Below, in pieces: positions 17,064 through 24,498 of a DNA stretch of 64,000 nucleotides (position 1 is its first letter; each line of letters starts with the position of its first letter). The stretch is from NCBI RefSeq assembly GCF_042655435.1, contig NZ_JBHSMG010000001.1, positions 186,001-250,000 on the forward strand. The letters are read 5' to 3'. The notes under the pieces were generated by a model. The model was not told the origin of the DNA, did no database searches, and saw only the letters and a program-made list of their open reading frames with translations. The position numbers and the translations under genes are program-made. The stretch comes from Lysinimonas soli. GTDB lineage: Bacteria > Actinomycetota > Actinomycetes > Actinomycetales > Microbacteriaceae.

Positions 17064-18336
17064 TCGAGTGACATGCACACCGGATGAGACGCTTCCCCGG
17101 TTGGCGCTCGTGTACGGGGGGTCGGGCGACGATCACTCGCCGATGCGTTTCGCCGAAGCCGCCGAGGGCGTGTGCTCTCTGGTGTGGGTGATCCCTCCGC
17201 ACGGGGCCCGAGAGGATCGCGCCACCCTCCGGTTCCTAGGACGGCTGGGCGACGTGGTCGACGTCGCGGCCAAGTCGCCGGCGGACGCGGTGACCGCGAT
17301 TCGCGCCCAGGCGCCCGACGGGATCGTTTGCTTCGTCGACAAGCACTTGCGCTGGACGGCCGAGGCCGCAGAGATGCTCGACCTCGCCTTTCACAGTCGG
17401 GCGACCGCCGACCGGCTGACCGACAAACTGGCGCAGCGCACCGCGCTCCGGGACCACGGTCTGCGGACTCCCGGGTTCTGGAACGTCGACGAACTCGCGG
17501 AGGAGTCCGTACTACGCGGTGCGATCGACAGCGGATTCCCGCTTGTACTCAAGCCACGGAGCGGAACCAGCAGCCGTGACACCGAGAGCATCGGTGACGA
17601 GGATCAGTTGCGCGCCGGAGTCGCAGCGAGCGAACCCGGACGGATGTTGCTCGAGGGCTACATCCCCGACCCGACAACGCCGCAGACGGGCGCGGGCAGC
17701 GCACCGTACGTGTCGGTCGAGCTCGTAGTGAGCCGGAGCATCGTGAGCGTGCTCGGGATCACCGGGCGTACCCCGCTGGCGCCGCCGTTTCGCGAGACGG
17801 GCTTCCTATTCCCGGCGGACGTTCCTCCGGAACTGGCCGATCAGCTGGCCGCGACCGGTGTGGATGCCGCGGTGGCGCTCGGCGTCAGCGACGGCGCCTT
17901 GCACGTTGAGATCAAGTGCACGGATGACGGTCCTGTTGTGATCGAGGTCAATGGTCGCCCGGGCGGCCATGCCGTTCATCCTCTTCTACGACGGGCGCTC
18001 GGCATCGACACAGTGCGACTGGCCATGCGTGTCGCAGTTGGCGAGGACGTGGTGCTCGGCGCTTTGCCCTCGCCCGACGAGGTCGTCTTCCGGTTCGATG
18101 TGCAACCGGATGTCGGTCTCCGCACGATCACCGCGGTGGAGGGTCTCGATGTGGTCGTCCAGATCCCCGGCGTGGAGCAGGTCATCCAGGGTCTCGGACC
18201 CGGCGACGCCTTTTCGTGGCGCAACGGCACACTCGGCTACGCCGCAGCGGTCCTCGGCGCGGCACCCGACCATCAGGCCGCGCGTCGCATCCGGAATGAG
18301 GTGCTCGAGAGAGTCGTCATCTCGGGCATGCCCTAG
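17053..18336 (+). CDS. ATP-grasp carboxylate-amine ligase, paralogue 4
   Basis: 427 residues with all family motifs intact: MRFAEAAEGVCSLVWVI in the N-domain, LTDKLAQRTALRDHGL, LVLKPRSGTSSRDTESI with the ATP lysine, EGYIPDPTTPQTGAGSAPYV, GRTPLAPPFRETG, and HVEIKCTDDGPVVIEVNGRP for metal and substrate. The GTG at 17053 has AAGGGA six bases upstream; a GTG at 17068 is an alternative. The gene begins inside the trailing end of the C-terminal remnant. Its N-terminal segment is the closest match to the remnant at 14159-14278. Predicted active; substrates unknown. Confidence 0.82.
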   Translation: MNGDRVTCTPDETLPRLALVYGGSGDDHSPMRFAEAAEGVCSLVWVIPPHGAREDRATLRFLGRLGDVVDVAAKSPADAVTAIRAQAPDGIVCFVDKHLRWTAEAAEMLDLAFHSRATADRLTDKLAQRTALRDHGLRTPGFWNVDELAEESVLRGAIDSGFPLVLKPRSGTSSRDTESIGDEDQLRAGVAASEPGRMLLEGYIPDPTTPQTGAGSAPYVSVELVVSRSIVSVLGITGRTPLAPPFRETGFLFPADVPPELADQLAATGVDAAVALGVSDGALHVEIKCTDDGPVVIEVNGRPGGHAVHPLLRRALGIDTVRLAMRVAVGEDVVLGALPSPDEVVFRFDVQPDVGLRTITAVEGLDVVVQIPGVEQVIQGLGPGDAFSWRNGTLGYAAAVLGAAPDHQAARRIRNEVLERVVISGMP

Positions 18337-18389
18337 GTCGGTGAGGACGGCCGCCCTCGTGCGCCGGTAGCCTGGCAGGGGAGGGACGG

Positions 18390-19664
18390 ATGATGACCGG
18401 TGCGCAGCGAGAGCGTGATTTGCCGCTGCTCGGCGTCGTCTACGAAGGACTGGAGCGCGAAGATCCGCCTCTGCTGTTCGCCGAAGCGGCGGAGGGCGTG
18501 TGCCGACTGCTGTGGGTACTTCCGCATCGCGATGAGGCAGGTCGGGCGACGCATCGCTTTCTGAGGGGTCTGGGCACGGTCGTCGACGTATCCGGGCTGA
18601 CAGTAGCCGAGGCCGCTTCCGCCGTCCGGGAGCATGCGCCGGAGGGGATCGTCTGCTTCAACGACGGGAACCTCGTCTGGACGGCGGGGATCGCGGAGCG
18701 ACTCGGCCTGAGGTTCTTCAGCGTTTCGACTGCCGAGCGTCTGACTGACAAGCTCCTGCAGCGCACCGCGCTCCGGGACGGCGGGTTGCCGACTCCCGAA
18801 TTCTGGAACCTCGACGACATCGTCGCAGACCCGTCGTCCGCTGGTTCCCTCGGAACCGCGTCCTATCCGCTTGTCATGAAGCCTCGGACCGGGCGGGGCG
18901 CGATCGACACCTTGGCGATCGGCTCGCTCGACGAACTCACGGCGGCAATGACCGATATCACTCAGGGACGCATGTTGCTGGAGCGCTACATCCCCGACCC
19001 CACGACACCGATCACCGGCGCAGGCAGCGCCCCGTTCGTGTCTGTCGAGCTCGTCATGAGCGACGGGTTGGTAAGCGTGCTCGGCGTCACCGGCAAGCCG
19101 CCGCTCGCCCCCCCGTTCCGCGAAACAGGCCACCTCTTTCCGGCCGATGTGCCGCCCGATGTGGAGGAGCACCTCATCGAGGCCGCCGTGGGGGCGGCAC
19201 GGGCCCTGGGTGTCGAGACCGGTGTACTGCACGTCGAGGTGAAATGCACGGATGCTGGCCCGGTCATCATCGAGGTCAACGGCTGTATGGGCGGGGGTGC
19301 CATCCGCGGACTTATCCTGCGATCGCTGGCGATCGATGAGATCCAGGTGACGATGCGACTCGCGCTCGGCGAGCATGTGGTCTACAGGAGTGTCCCTCGC
19401 CCCGCGGACGTCGGCTTCCGTTTCGACATCCAGCCGGATGCGGCCTTCCGCCGCATCACGGCGGTCGAAGGACTGGAGACTGTACCGGACATCCCCGGCG
19501 TCGAACGGGTCTTCCGGGGCGTGGGCCCGGGCGATGAGGTCTCGTGGCGGACGGGGAGGCAGGGATTCGTCGCGGCGATTCTGGGTGCTGCGCCGGATCA
19601 TGCCTCGGCGCGGCGGATCCGGGACGAATTCTTCGCACGCGTCGTGGTGTCCGGAACGCCGTGA
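18390..19664 (+). CDS. ATP-grasp carboxylate-amine ligase, paralogue 5
   Basis: 424 residues and the last ligase of the array, close to paralogue 4 (IPDPTTPxTGAGSAP and PPFRETGxLFPADVPP are shared). The ATP lysine is present in LVMKPRTGRGAIDT. The metal motif is HVEVKCTDAGPVIIEVNG, followed by CMGGGA where the others have RPGG; the Arg that normally contacts substrate or phosphate is Cys. This may mark altered specificity. A strong GGGAGGGA lies just upstream of two adjacent ATGs at 18390 and 18393. The flippase gene follows 43 bases later. Confidence 0.82.
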   Translation: MMTGAQRERDLPLLGVVYEGLEREDPPLLFAEAAEGVCRLLWVLPHRDEAGRATHRFLRGLGTVVDVSGLTVAEAASAVREHAPEGIVCFNDGNLVWTAGIAERLGLRFFSVSTAERLTDKLLQRTALRDGGLPTPEFWNLDDIVADPSSAGSLGTASYPLVMKPRTGRGAIDTLAIGSLDELTAAMTDITQGRMLLERYIPDPTTPITGAGSAPFVSVELVMSDGLVSVLGVTGKPPLAPPFRETGHLFPADVPPDVEEHLIEAAVGAARALGVETGVLHVEVKCTDAGPVIIEVNGCMGGGAIRGLILRSLAIDEIQVTMRLALGEHVVYRSVPRPADVGFRFDIQPDAAFRRITAVEGLETVPDIPGVERVFRGVGPGDEVSWRTGRQGFVAAILGAAPDHASARRIRDEFFARVVVSGTP

Positions 19665-19707
19665 GGACAAATGCACCTCGGGGCCAGCAGAATCACGAGG
19701 CTCGATC

Positions 19708-21222
19708 GTGACTGACGAGTTGACGCCCTCCCCGGGAGCCGGCGGCGTTGAGGGTGGTCTCGCACGCACAGCTGCCGCTGGTGCGGTCTGGTCCATAGCG
19801 CAGAACCTTCTCACACGTGTCACGGCCTTCGTGACGGTTCTGATCCTCGCTCGATTGCTGTCACCGGCGGATTTCGGCATCGTCACGATCGCGGCCACGC
19901 TGATCCCGATCCTGCAGGTCCTCGCCGATCTGGGGATCACGATGTACGTGCTCCAGCACCCGGCTCCGACGAAACTCATCTATCACACCTACTTCTGGGT
20001 CTCGTCCTCGATCGCCTTGGTCGGCGGCGGGGTGCTGTTCTTCGCGGCGCCGCTCGTCGCCCAGCTGTTCGGGGAGCCATCTGCCGGTCCAGTGATGCAA
20101 GGGCTGGCACCGACGGCGCTCCTCGTGACGCTCGGCGCCGTCCCGCAGACGATCCTTCGCCGGGGCCTTCGCTTCCAGGCGATCGCCGTGCAGGGTGCGA
20201 TTGCCGCGGTCGTCAGTCAAGCAGTTGCGGTCACGGCGGCCTTCGCCGGACTCGGCGTCTGGTCGCTCGTTCTGCAGACCCTGACGCTGCAGTTCCTCGC
20301 CACTCTTCTCGCCTGGGTTGTCGCGCGATACCGACCCTCCTTCCAGTTCTCCGGGGCGGAGCTGAAGCAGATGGTCAGATTCGGTGGCAACTACGTCGTG
20401 AGCACCGGAATACAGACAGCTGCCCAGTTGCTCATCAACTTCATCATCACGAGCGTGCTCGGCGTGGCCGCGCTCGGCTATCTGAACATCGTCCAGCGCC
20501 TCATCAGGGTGGTCACCGACGTCGTGCTGTCGGCGGTTCTCCAGGTTTCGACTGTGGCCTTCGCGATGATCCGTGATTCGGCCGAGCGGCTGAGGTCGGG
20601 CTACTTGCGCTCGTTCTCAACCCTCTACACGCTTCTCGTCCCCGTGATGGTGTTCATCGCCGCGTCCGCCACGCATCTGGTGCCTTTCATGTACGGCAAC
20701 CAGTGGGGGCCGAGCATCGCTCCCGGAGAGGTACTCGCCGTCACCGCGATCTTCTTCATCGATTCCCTGGATCATGCTCTGTATGCCGGGATCGGACGGC
20801 CGGTGCTCTGGACGCGCTACGCGCTCTACTCCTCCGTGGTGCTCGTCGCCGCGACCTGGATCGGATCGTACGGTGGCCTTCTCGGCGTGGTCTGGGCGGG
20901 ACTCGTGGGGGAAGGGATCGTAACGTTCATCCGCTGGTCCGTGACGTCAGGGCAGATCCGTGCCAGTCGATGGGCGCTCGCTGGAGCGTTTGCACGGGTC
21001 GGCGTCCCCGGTGCGATGGCTGCGGGCGCGGGTTATCTGGTGGCCTGGCTCACAGCGGGTCTTCCGGACCTGGTCGGCGTCATCCTGGTCTGGATCGCCG
21101 TCGTCGCCGTGTATCTTCCGATCTTCCGATTCACAGCCCGGAGCACCTGGCTCGAGCTCGAGGGACTTCTACGGCACGGAATGCGGCGGATCTTCCGTCG
21201 CGGTGCTGCGACCCCCTCCTGA
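19708..21222 (+). CDS. Wzx-type polysaccharide flippase (MOP superfamily)
   Basis: 504 residues with about twelve to fourteen hydrophobic segments and the Wzx/polysaccharide-exporter N-terminal pattern AAAGAVWSIAQNLLTRVTAF and ILARLLSPADFGIVTIAATL. Such proteins flip undecaprenyl-linked repeat units to the outer face of the membrane. It is the only flippase in the window. It stands at the end of the ligase operon rather than with the polymerase genes, which physically links the ligase array to glycan export. The GTG at 19708 has ACGAGG eight bases upstream; a longer frame upstream overlaps paralogue 5 and is not used. Confidence 0.83.
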   Translation: MTDELTPSPGAGGVEGGLARTAAAGAVWSIAQNLLTRVTAFVTVLILARLLSPADFGIVTIAATLIPILQVLADLGITMYVLQHPAPTKLIYHTYFWVSSSIALVGGGVLFFAAPLVAQLFGEPSAGPVMQGLAPTALLVTLGAVPQTILRRGLRFQAIAVQGAIAAVVSQAVAVTAAFAGLGVWSLVLQTLTLQFLATLLAWVVARYRPSFQFSGAELKQMVRFGGNYVVSTGIQTAAQLLINFIITSVLGVAALGYLNIVQRLIRVVTDVVLSAVLQVSTVAFAMIRDSAERLRSGYLRSFSTLYTLLVPVMVFIAASATHLVPFMYGNQWGPSIAPGEVLAVTAIFFIDSLDHALYAGIGRPVLWTRYALYSSVVLVAATWIGSYGGLLGVVWAGLVGEGIVTFIRWSVTSGQIRASRWALAGAFARVGVPGAMAAGAGYLVAWLTAGLPDLVGVILVWIAVVAVYLPIFRFTARSTWLELEGLLRHGMRRIFRRGAATPS

Positions 21223-21229
21223 GACGACC

Positions 21230-21243
21230 GCCGAGGCCTCGGC
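21230..21243. terminator. Palindrome between convergent genes, possible bidirectional terminator
   Basis: The perfect 14-base palindrome GCCGAGGCCTCGGC lies between the stop codons of the flippase and the hydrolase, flanked further out by CCTGAG and CTCAGG. It fits a compact bidirectional terminator but has no U-run, so termination is a guess. Confidence 0.4.
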
Positions 21244-22911
21244 TCAGGCTAACGTGGCGTCGGCGGGGGCCGTTGGCACTCGCAGCCCGAACTCGCGGTC
21301 GAGCAGCTCGAGGTACGACTCGAACCCTGACGCGGACATGAGCGAGTGGTCGGTCCGCGGGTCGTACTCGATGTCGATCCGACGGCCACGGCGGATCAGT
21401 CGGCGCATCGAGACGGGTCCGCGCGACGCCTCCCAGTGCTGCTGGTCGCCGCCTGGACCGAGCAGCACGCTGATGCTGGTCTGCTCGGGCATCTGCCGGA
21501 GAAGCATCTCCGGCACCTCGTCGAGTCCCAGCGGCGAGAAGATCCGGTAGCGGATCTGGTACGGGGAGCGGAACCGGAGGAGGAGCTTGAGCCGCCGCTT
21601 GAACCCGGCCGTCGTCGGCGACATCGTATCGACATCGATGTCGGAGTCCACCACTCCCATCCTTCTCAGGCCGCTCAGGACACGCAGCTGCCGGTCCCAG
21701 TAGCGGCGCGACGCGGTCCACGCTTTGTTGTTGACCATGATCACTCGCTGGAACGGGGTGGCGGTCGCGGCGCGTGCGATGAGCCACGCACCTGAGCACA
21801 GTCCGATCCCGACGATCGCCTTGCCCGTGCGCTCCGCCAGCCATCGCGCGAACTGCGCGATGTCGTCGCCTCCGGCCTCGACAAGGGTAGGCCCCTCTCC
21901 GAGGTCACGTGGGTCTGCGCCGTCGCCGATTCCGCGCCGGTCTGCGCGCAGAGTGGGGATACCTCCGCCCCCGAGGCGGAAGGCGGTCGCCCGGCCGATT
22001 CGACCCATGCCCTTCGGATCGTTGGCGAACGTGACGAACAGGGCGGCCGTCGATGCCGACGGGCCCTCGACCGGCTCCGTGAAGATCCCCGGCAGCTGGT
22101 CGGGTCCCACAGTGAGCAGTGTCTGGCGGATCCTTCGGCCGCTGTCGAGGTCTACGGAGACCAGTTCCCGTTGTGGATCCCATCCGGGAAGAGCGGCGGC
22201 CGGCATCGGATCGAGTGCGTCGAGTATCCTCGCGATGGTGCCGAACGGCACCCGCGCGTCCTGGGGCGAGCGGTCGAAGAGGTCGGCCGACGCCTGCGGG
22301 TCGTCTTCGATGATGACTCGCGATGCGTCCATGGCGTCGCCCGATCCCGCCGAGCGGGGGTCGGAGACGGCCCGCAATGAGAGCGCTGCATTCTCGTCGA
22401 GCGTGTACCCGCAGAGCTCGACGCGGTCGGCACTGAGGGGGAACCCCACCGGAAGCTGCATCTTGAGCAGGCTCGATTGCATGCGCAGGAACGCCCGTCC
22501 GCCGAGCGGTTCCCAGAGCACACGCTTGTGCAGGGGGATGTCGGCCGCCGCGACGACGGCGGCGCCGAATCGGATGCCGATGGCATCGACCTGCTCGATG
22601 CCGGACGACACACGAGCGAGTTCGGTTGCTGCTGCTAAATCCTCCTGCCATGCCGTCGCGAGATCGGCCTGCTCCGGCGCCGGTTCGGAGTCGCCGGTGC
22701 CGGACCAGCTGAATCGCACTGCGACGAAGCCGCGGCGCGCGGCCTCCACAGCGAGCACTCGGCTCGCTCTGTAGGTGACCAGCGCCTCATGCGCGAACGG
22801 GCCGGCGATCACCACGGTGCCGACGGCGTGGCCGTCGTCGGGCCGGTGGACCCAGCCTTCGAGGGAGCGGTCGCCGCTGCGGAACCAGGTCTGCTCACCC
22901 AGCGAGCTCAT
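21244..22911 (-). CDS. Tandem alpha/beta-hydrolase fold protein
   Basis: 555 residues with two alpha/beta-hydrolase-like halves. The N-half (about 1-280) has VVIAGPFAHEALVTYRASRV, FSWSGTGDSEPAP and a nucleophile-elbow-like GIRFGAAVVAAA that lacks Ser (GxRxG). The C-half (about 285-540) has TLRADRRGIGDGADP and a second elbow GIGLCSGAWLIARA, in which Cys-Ser-Gly-Ala supplies the likely nucleophile, plus a late TDHSLMS His. Enzymes of this group occur in exopolysaccharide loci and may be acyl hydrolases or transferases. A role in releasing or transferring the carrier-bound group is an inference. The start overlaps the aa:CP ligase stop (ATGA). Confidence 0.7.
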   Translation of the reverse strand: MSSLGEQTWFRSGDRSLEGWVHRPDDGHAVGTVVIAGPFAHEALVTYRASRVLAVEAARRGFVAVRFSWSGTGDSEPAPEQADLATAWQEDLAAATELARVSSGIEQVDAIGIRFGAAVVAAADIPLHKRVLWEPLGGRAFLRMQSSLLKMQLPVGFPLSADRVELCGYTLDENAALSLRAVSDPRSAGSGDAMDASRVIIEDDPQASADLFDRSPQDARVPFGTIARILDALDPMPAAALPGWDPQRELVSVDLDSGRRIRQTLLTVGPDQLPGIFTEPVEGPSASTAALFVTFANDPKGMGRIGRATAFRLGGGGIPTLRADRRGIGDGADPRDLGEGPTLVEAGGDDIAQFARWLAERTGKAIVGIGLCSGAWLIARAATATPFQRVIMVNNKAWTASRRYWDRQLRVLSGLRRMGVVDSDIDVDTMSPTTAGFKRRLKLLLRFRSPYQIRYRIFSPLGLDEVPEMLLRQMPEQTSISVLLGPGGDQQHWEASRGPVSMRRLIRRGRRIDIEYDPRTDHSLMSASGFESYLELLDREFGLRVPTAPADATLA

Positions 22912-23852
22912 GACCTGATGCCCAGCAGCGTCAGAACCCCCGACGGCCAGTCATCCAATTCGAAGCCGTGGCGATTGGCGAGCGCCAGCACGATGCGTTC
23001 CATCCCGAATCCGACGCAGGCACTCTGCGCGACCCCGCCATCAGGGAGCGAAAGGGCGAAGTCGCCACCGAAATGCTCGCCGTGGAAGTTGGCGGACGCG
23101 ATCGCCGTCTGTGTTCCCTCGTACACGTCAGTCACGACTTCGAACTTCGCTTCTGCCTCGATCTGGTTCGCCGCGAGCAGCACCCCCCCTCTTCCGAAGA
23201 ACGGGTCGTTCGCCGGGACGATCCTCACCGGCAGGTCAAGTTTCGCGAAGAGTTCCTGATCGATCTCAAGCCAGCGGCGTCGATGTTCCTTCGCTTGCTC
23301 TTCGGTGCCCAGCCGGACGTATTCGCGCATTCGGAAGCTGACGAATCGCATCGGATCCTCGGAAGGCTCGTGCCGGAAGCACTCGCCGGTCAGCTCGTAG
23401 AGCTTGCCCGCGTCGACCGTCGTGCCCTCGAGGTGCGCGTAGAGCGGGTGGCAGGCCGCGGGGATGAGAGCGAGGCCTGTCGTGTCGAGCATGGCCTGCC
23501 ACGCGCCGCCCCGATCGAATTCGGCGATGAGCTCACGGTATTCCGATTGGCCTCCGAGGAAGGAGTTGATCGTGCCGAGTAGTTGCGGGAACGACGCGAC
23601 GTATCCGGTCTGCTCGAGCATTCCGACCGCGAACACTGGCGGAAACCGCACGGGGGTGACCTCGGTAGTGAAGACGTCACGCGCAGCGCCGGCGATGAGT
23701 GCCGAGAGTCCGTCATAGACGGCGATGGCCTTCGAGCCCAGGCCTGGGAGCACCGCGGTCTGCGAGGGCAGGAGCCACTCGTGCTCGACGAGTCGTTCGT
23801 GGAAGGCGCGGCGCTGCGCCGTGAGCGGGTCGGTGGTCTCGGAACTGGTCAT
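22908..23852 (-). CDS. Amino acid:[carrier protein] ligase (class II aaRS-like)
   Basis: 314 residues. Class II aminoacyl-tRNA synthetase motifs are present without a tRNA-binding domain: motif 2 in ECFRHEPSEDPMRFVSFRMRE and motif 3 in ACVGFGMERIVLAL. Cys134 (ACHPLY), Glu177 (MREYVR) and Cys279 (SACVGF) match the two-Cys one-Glu zinc site of the SerRS-derived aa:CP ligases described from Bradyrhizobium, which load glycine or alanine on phosphopantetheine of small carrier proteins rather than on tRNA. The length is also that of the family. The likely partner is the carrier protein at 11734-12006. The amino acid loaded here is not predictable with certainty. Confidence 0.85.
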   Translation of the reverse strand: MTSSETTDPLTAQRRAFHERLVEHEWLLPSQTAVLPGLGSKAIAVYDGLSALIAGAARDVFTTEVTPVRFPPVFAVGMLEQTGYVASFPQLLGTINSFLGGQSEYRELIAEFDRGGAWQAMLDTTGLALIPAACHPLYAHLEGTTVDAGKLYELTGECFRHEPSEDPMRFVSFRMREYVRLGTEEQAKEHRRRWLEIDQELFAKLDLPVRIVPANDPFFGRGGVLLAANQIEAEAKFEVVTDVYEGTQTAIASANFHGEHFGGDFALSLPDGGVAQSACVGFGMERIVLALANRHGFELDDWPSGVLTLLGIRS

Positions 23853-23961
23853 CGGGATCCCTTCAGCGGCGCGCGAGCGGACAAGGTGCGCGACCGGACC
23901 TCAACGACCGCATAAGCGAGGCTCGGTCACACCTTTCTATCGGTCGGCTGCAAGGAAACGC

Positions 23962-23979
23962 TAGCCCACGAGTGGGCTA
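23962..23979. promoter_or_regulatory. 18-base inverted repeat between AcpS-like and aa:CP ligase genes
   Basis: TAGCCCAC-GA-GTGGGCTA is an 8+2+8 perfect inverted repeat in the 165-base gap. The two-base spacing suits a protein-binding site better than a hairpin terminator, so it may control the ligase-hydrolase pair. The gap otherwise shows no gene. Confidence 0.4.
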
Positions 23980-24017
23980 CAGACGGTCGCGGTCGTGCTC
24001 CCGCTGGTCGGCCGTCG

Positions 24018-24437
24018 TCATGCCGGCGTCGCGATCGCGGTCGCCACGGCGAACGCGAACGAGGCAGCGTGACTGATCGAGATCGCGATGTCGTCGATGC
24101 CGGCGGCAGCCGACAGCTCGGCCGCCGCGCCGCGAAGGCGCACTCGAGGTGCTCCCGTCTCATCGGCGATGATCTCGATCTGCGGCCACCCGAGCGGCAT
24201 GTCCGGTCGGCCGCGGAGCGCCTTGTACACCGCCTCCTTCGCGGCGAAACGACCGCTCGCGTAACGCGCGACGAGTTCCGGATTCGGCAGACGCGCTGCT
24301 TCGGCGCGTTCGCCGTCGCCCAGGATCCGGCGCAGGTATCGCTCGCCGGCGGCGTCGATCGAGGCACGAACGTCGTCGATCGATTGCACGTCGCAGCCGA
24401 CGCGCACCTCGAACGCGGTCGTCGTCGATCCCGGCAT
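24018..24437 (-). CDS. AcpS-type 4'-phosphopantetheinyl transferase
   Basis: 139 residues with the AcpS signature: VGCDVQSIDDV (the first Asp of the metal site), RFAAKEAVYKAL, and a C-terminal ISISHAASFAFAVA. These enzymes move phosphopantetheine from CoA to a serine on carrier proteins. Canonical AcpS starts GIDIV and ends with a SLSH-type motif; this copy is somewhat diverged (GCDVQ). It may be the housekeeping enzyme, or a dedicated activator of the carrier protein at 11734-12006. It lies upstream of the aa:CP ligase on the same strand, separated by 165 bases. Confidence 0.82.
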   Translation of the reverse strand: MPGSTTTAFEVRVGCDVQSIDDVRASIDAAGERYLRRILGDGERAEAARLPNPELVARYASGRFAAKEAVYKALRGRPDMPLGWPQIEIIADETGAPRVRLRGAAAELSAAAGIDDIAISISHAASFAFAVATAIATPA

Positions 24438-24498
24438 CTTGCCTACTCACTCTCTTGTGGGAAGGATACCTGGGGTTGCCGTGGCGCGCTTTCGACGG

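Noticed and set aside
22908..23852. A genuine seryl- or other aminoacyl-tRNA synthetase
   Set aside because: It has class II catalytic motifs but lacks any tRNA-binding domain, has the short aa:CP ligase length and zinc residues, and sits in a carrier-protein locus.
9092..24437. Prophage, integrative element or insertion sequence carrying the ligase locus
   Set aside because: No integrase, transposase, terminal repeats or attachment-site duplication is visible at the borders; the tRNA gene in the window is far away at 51614.
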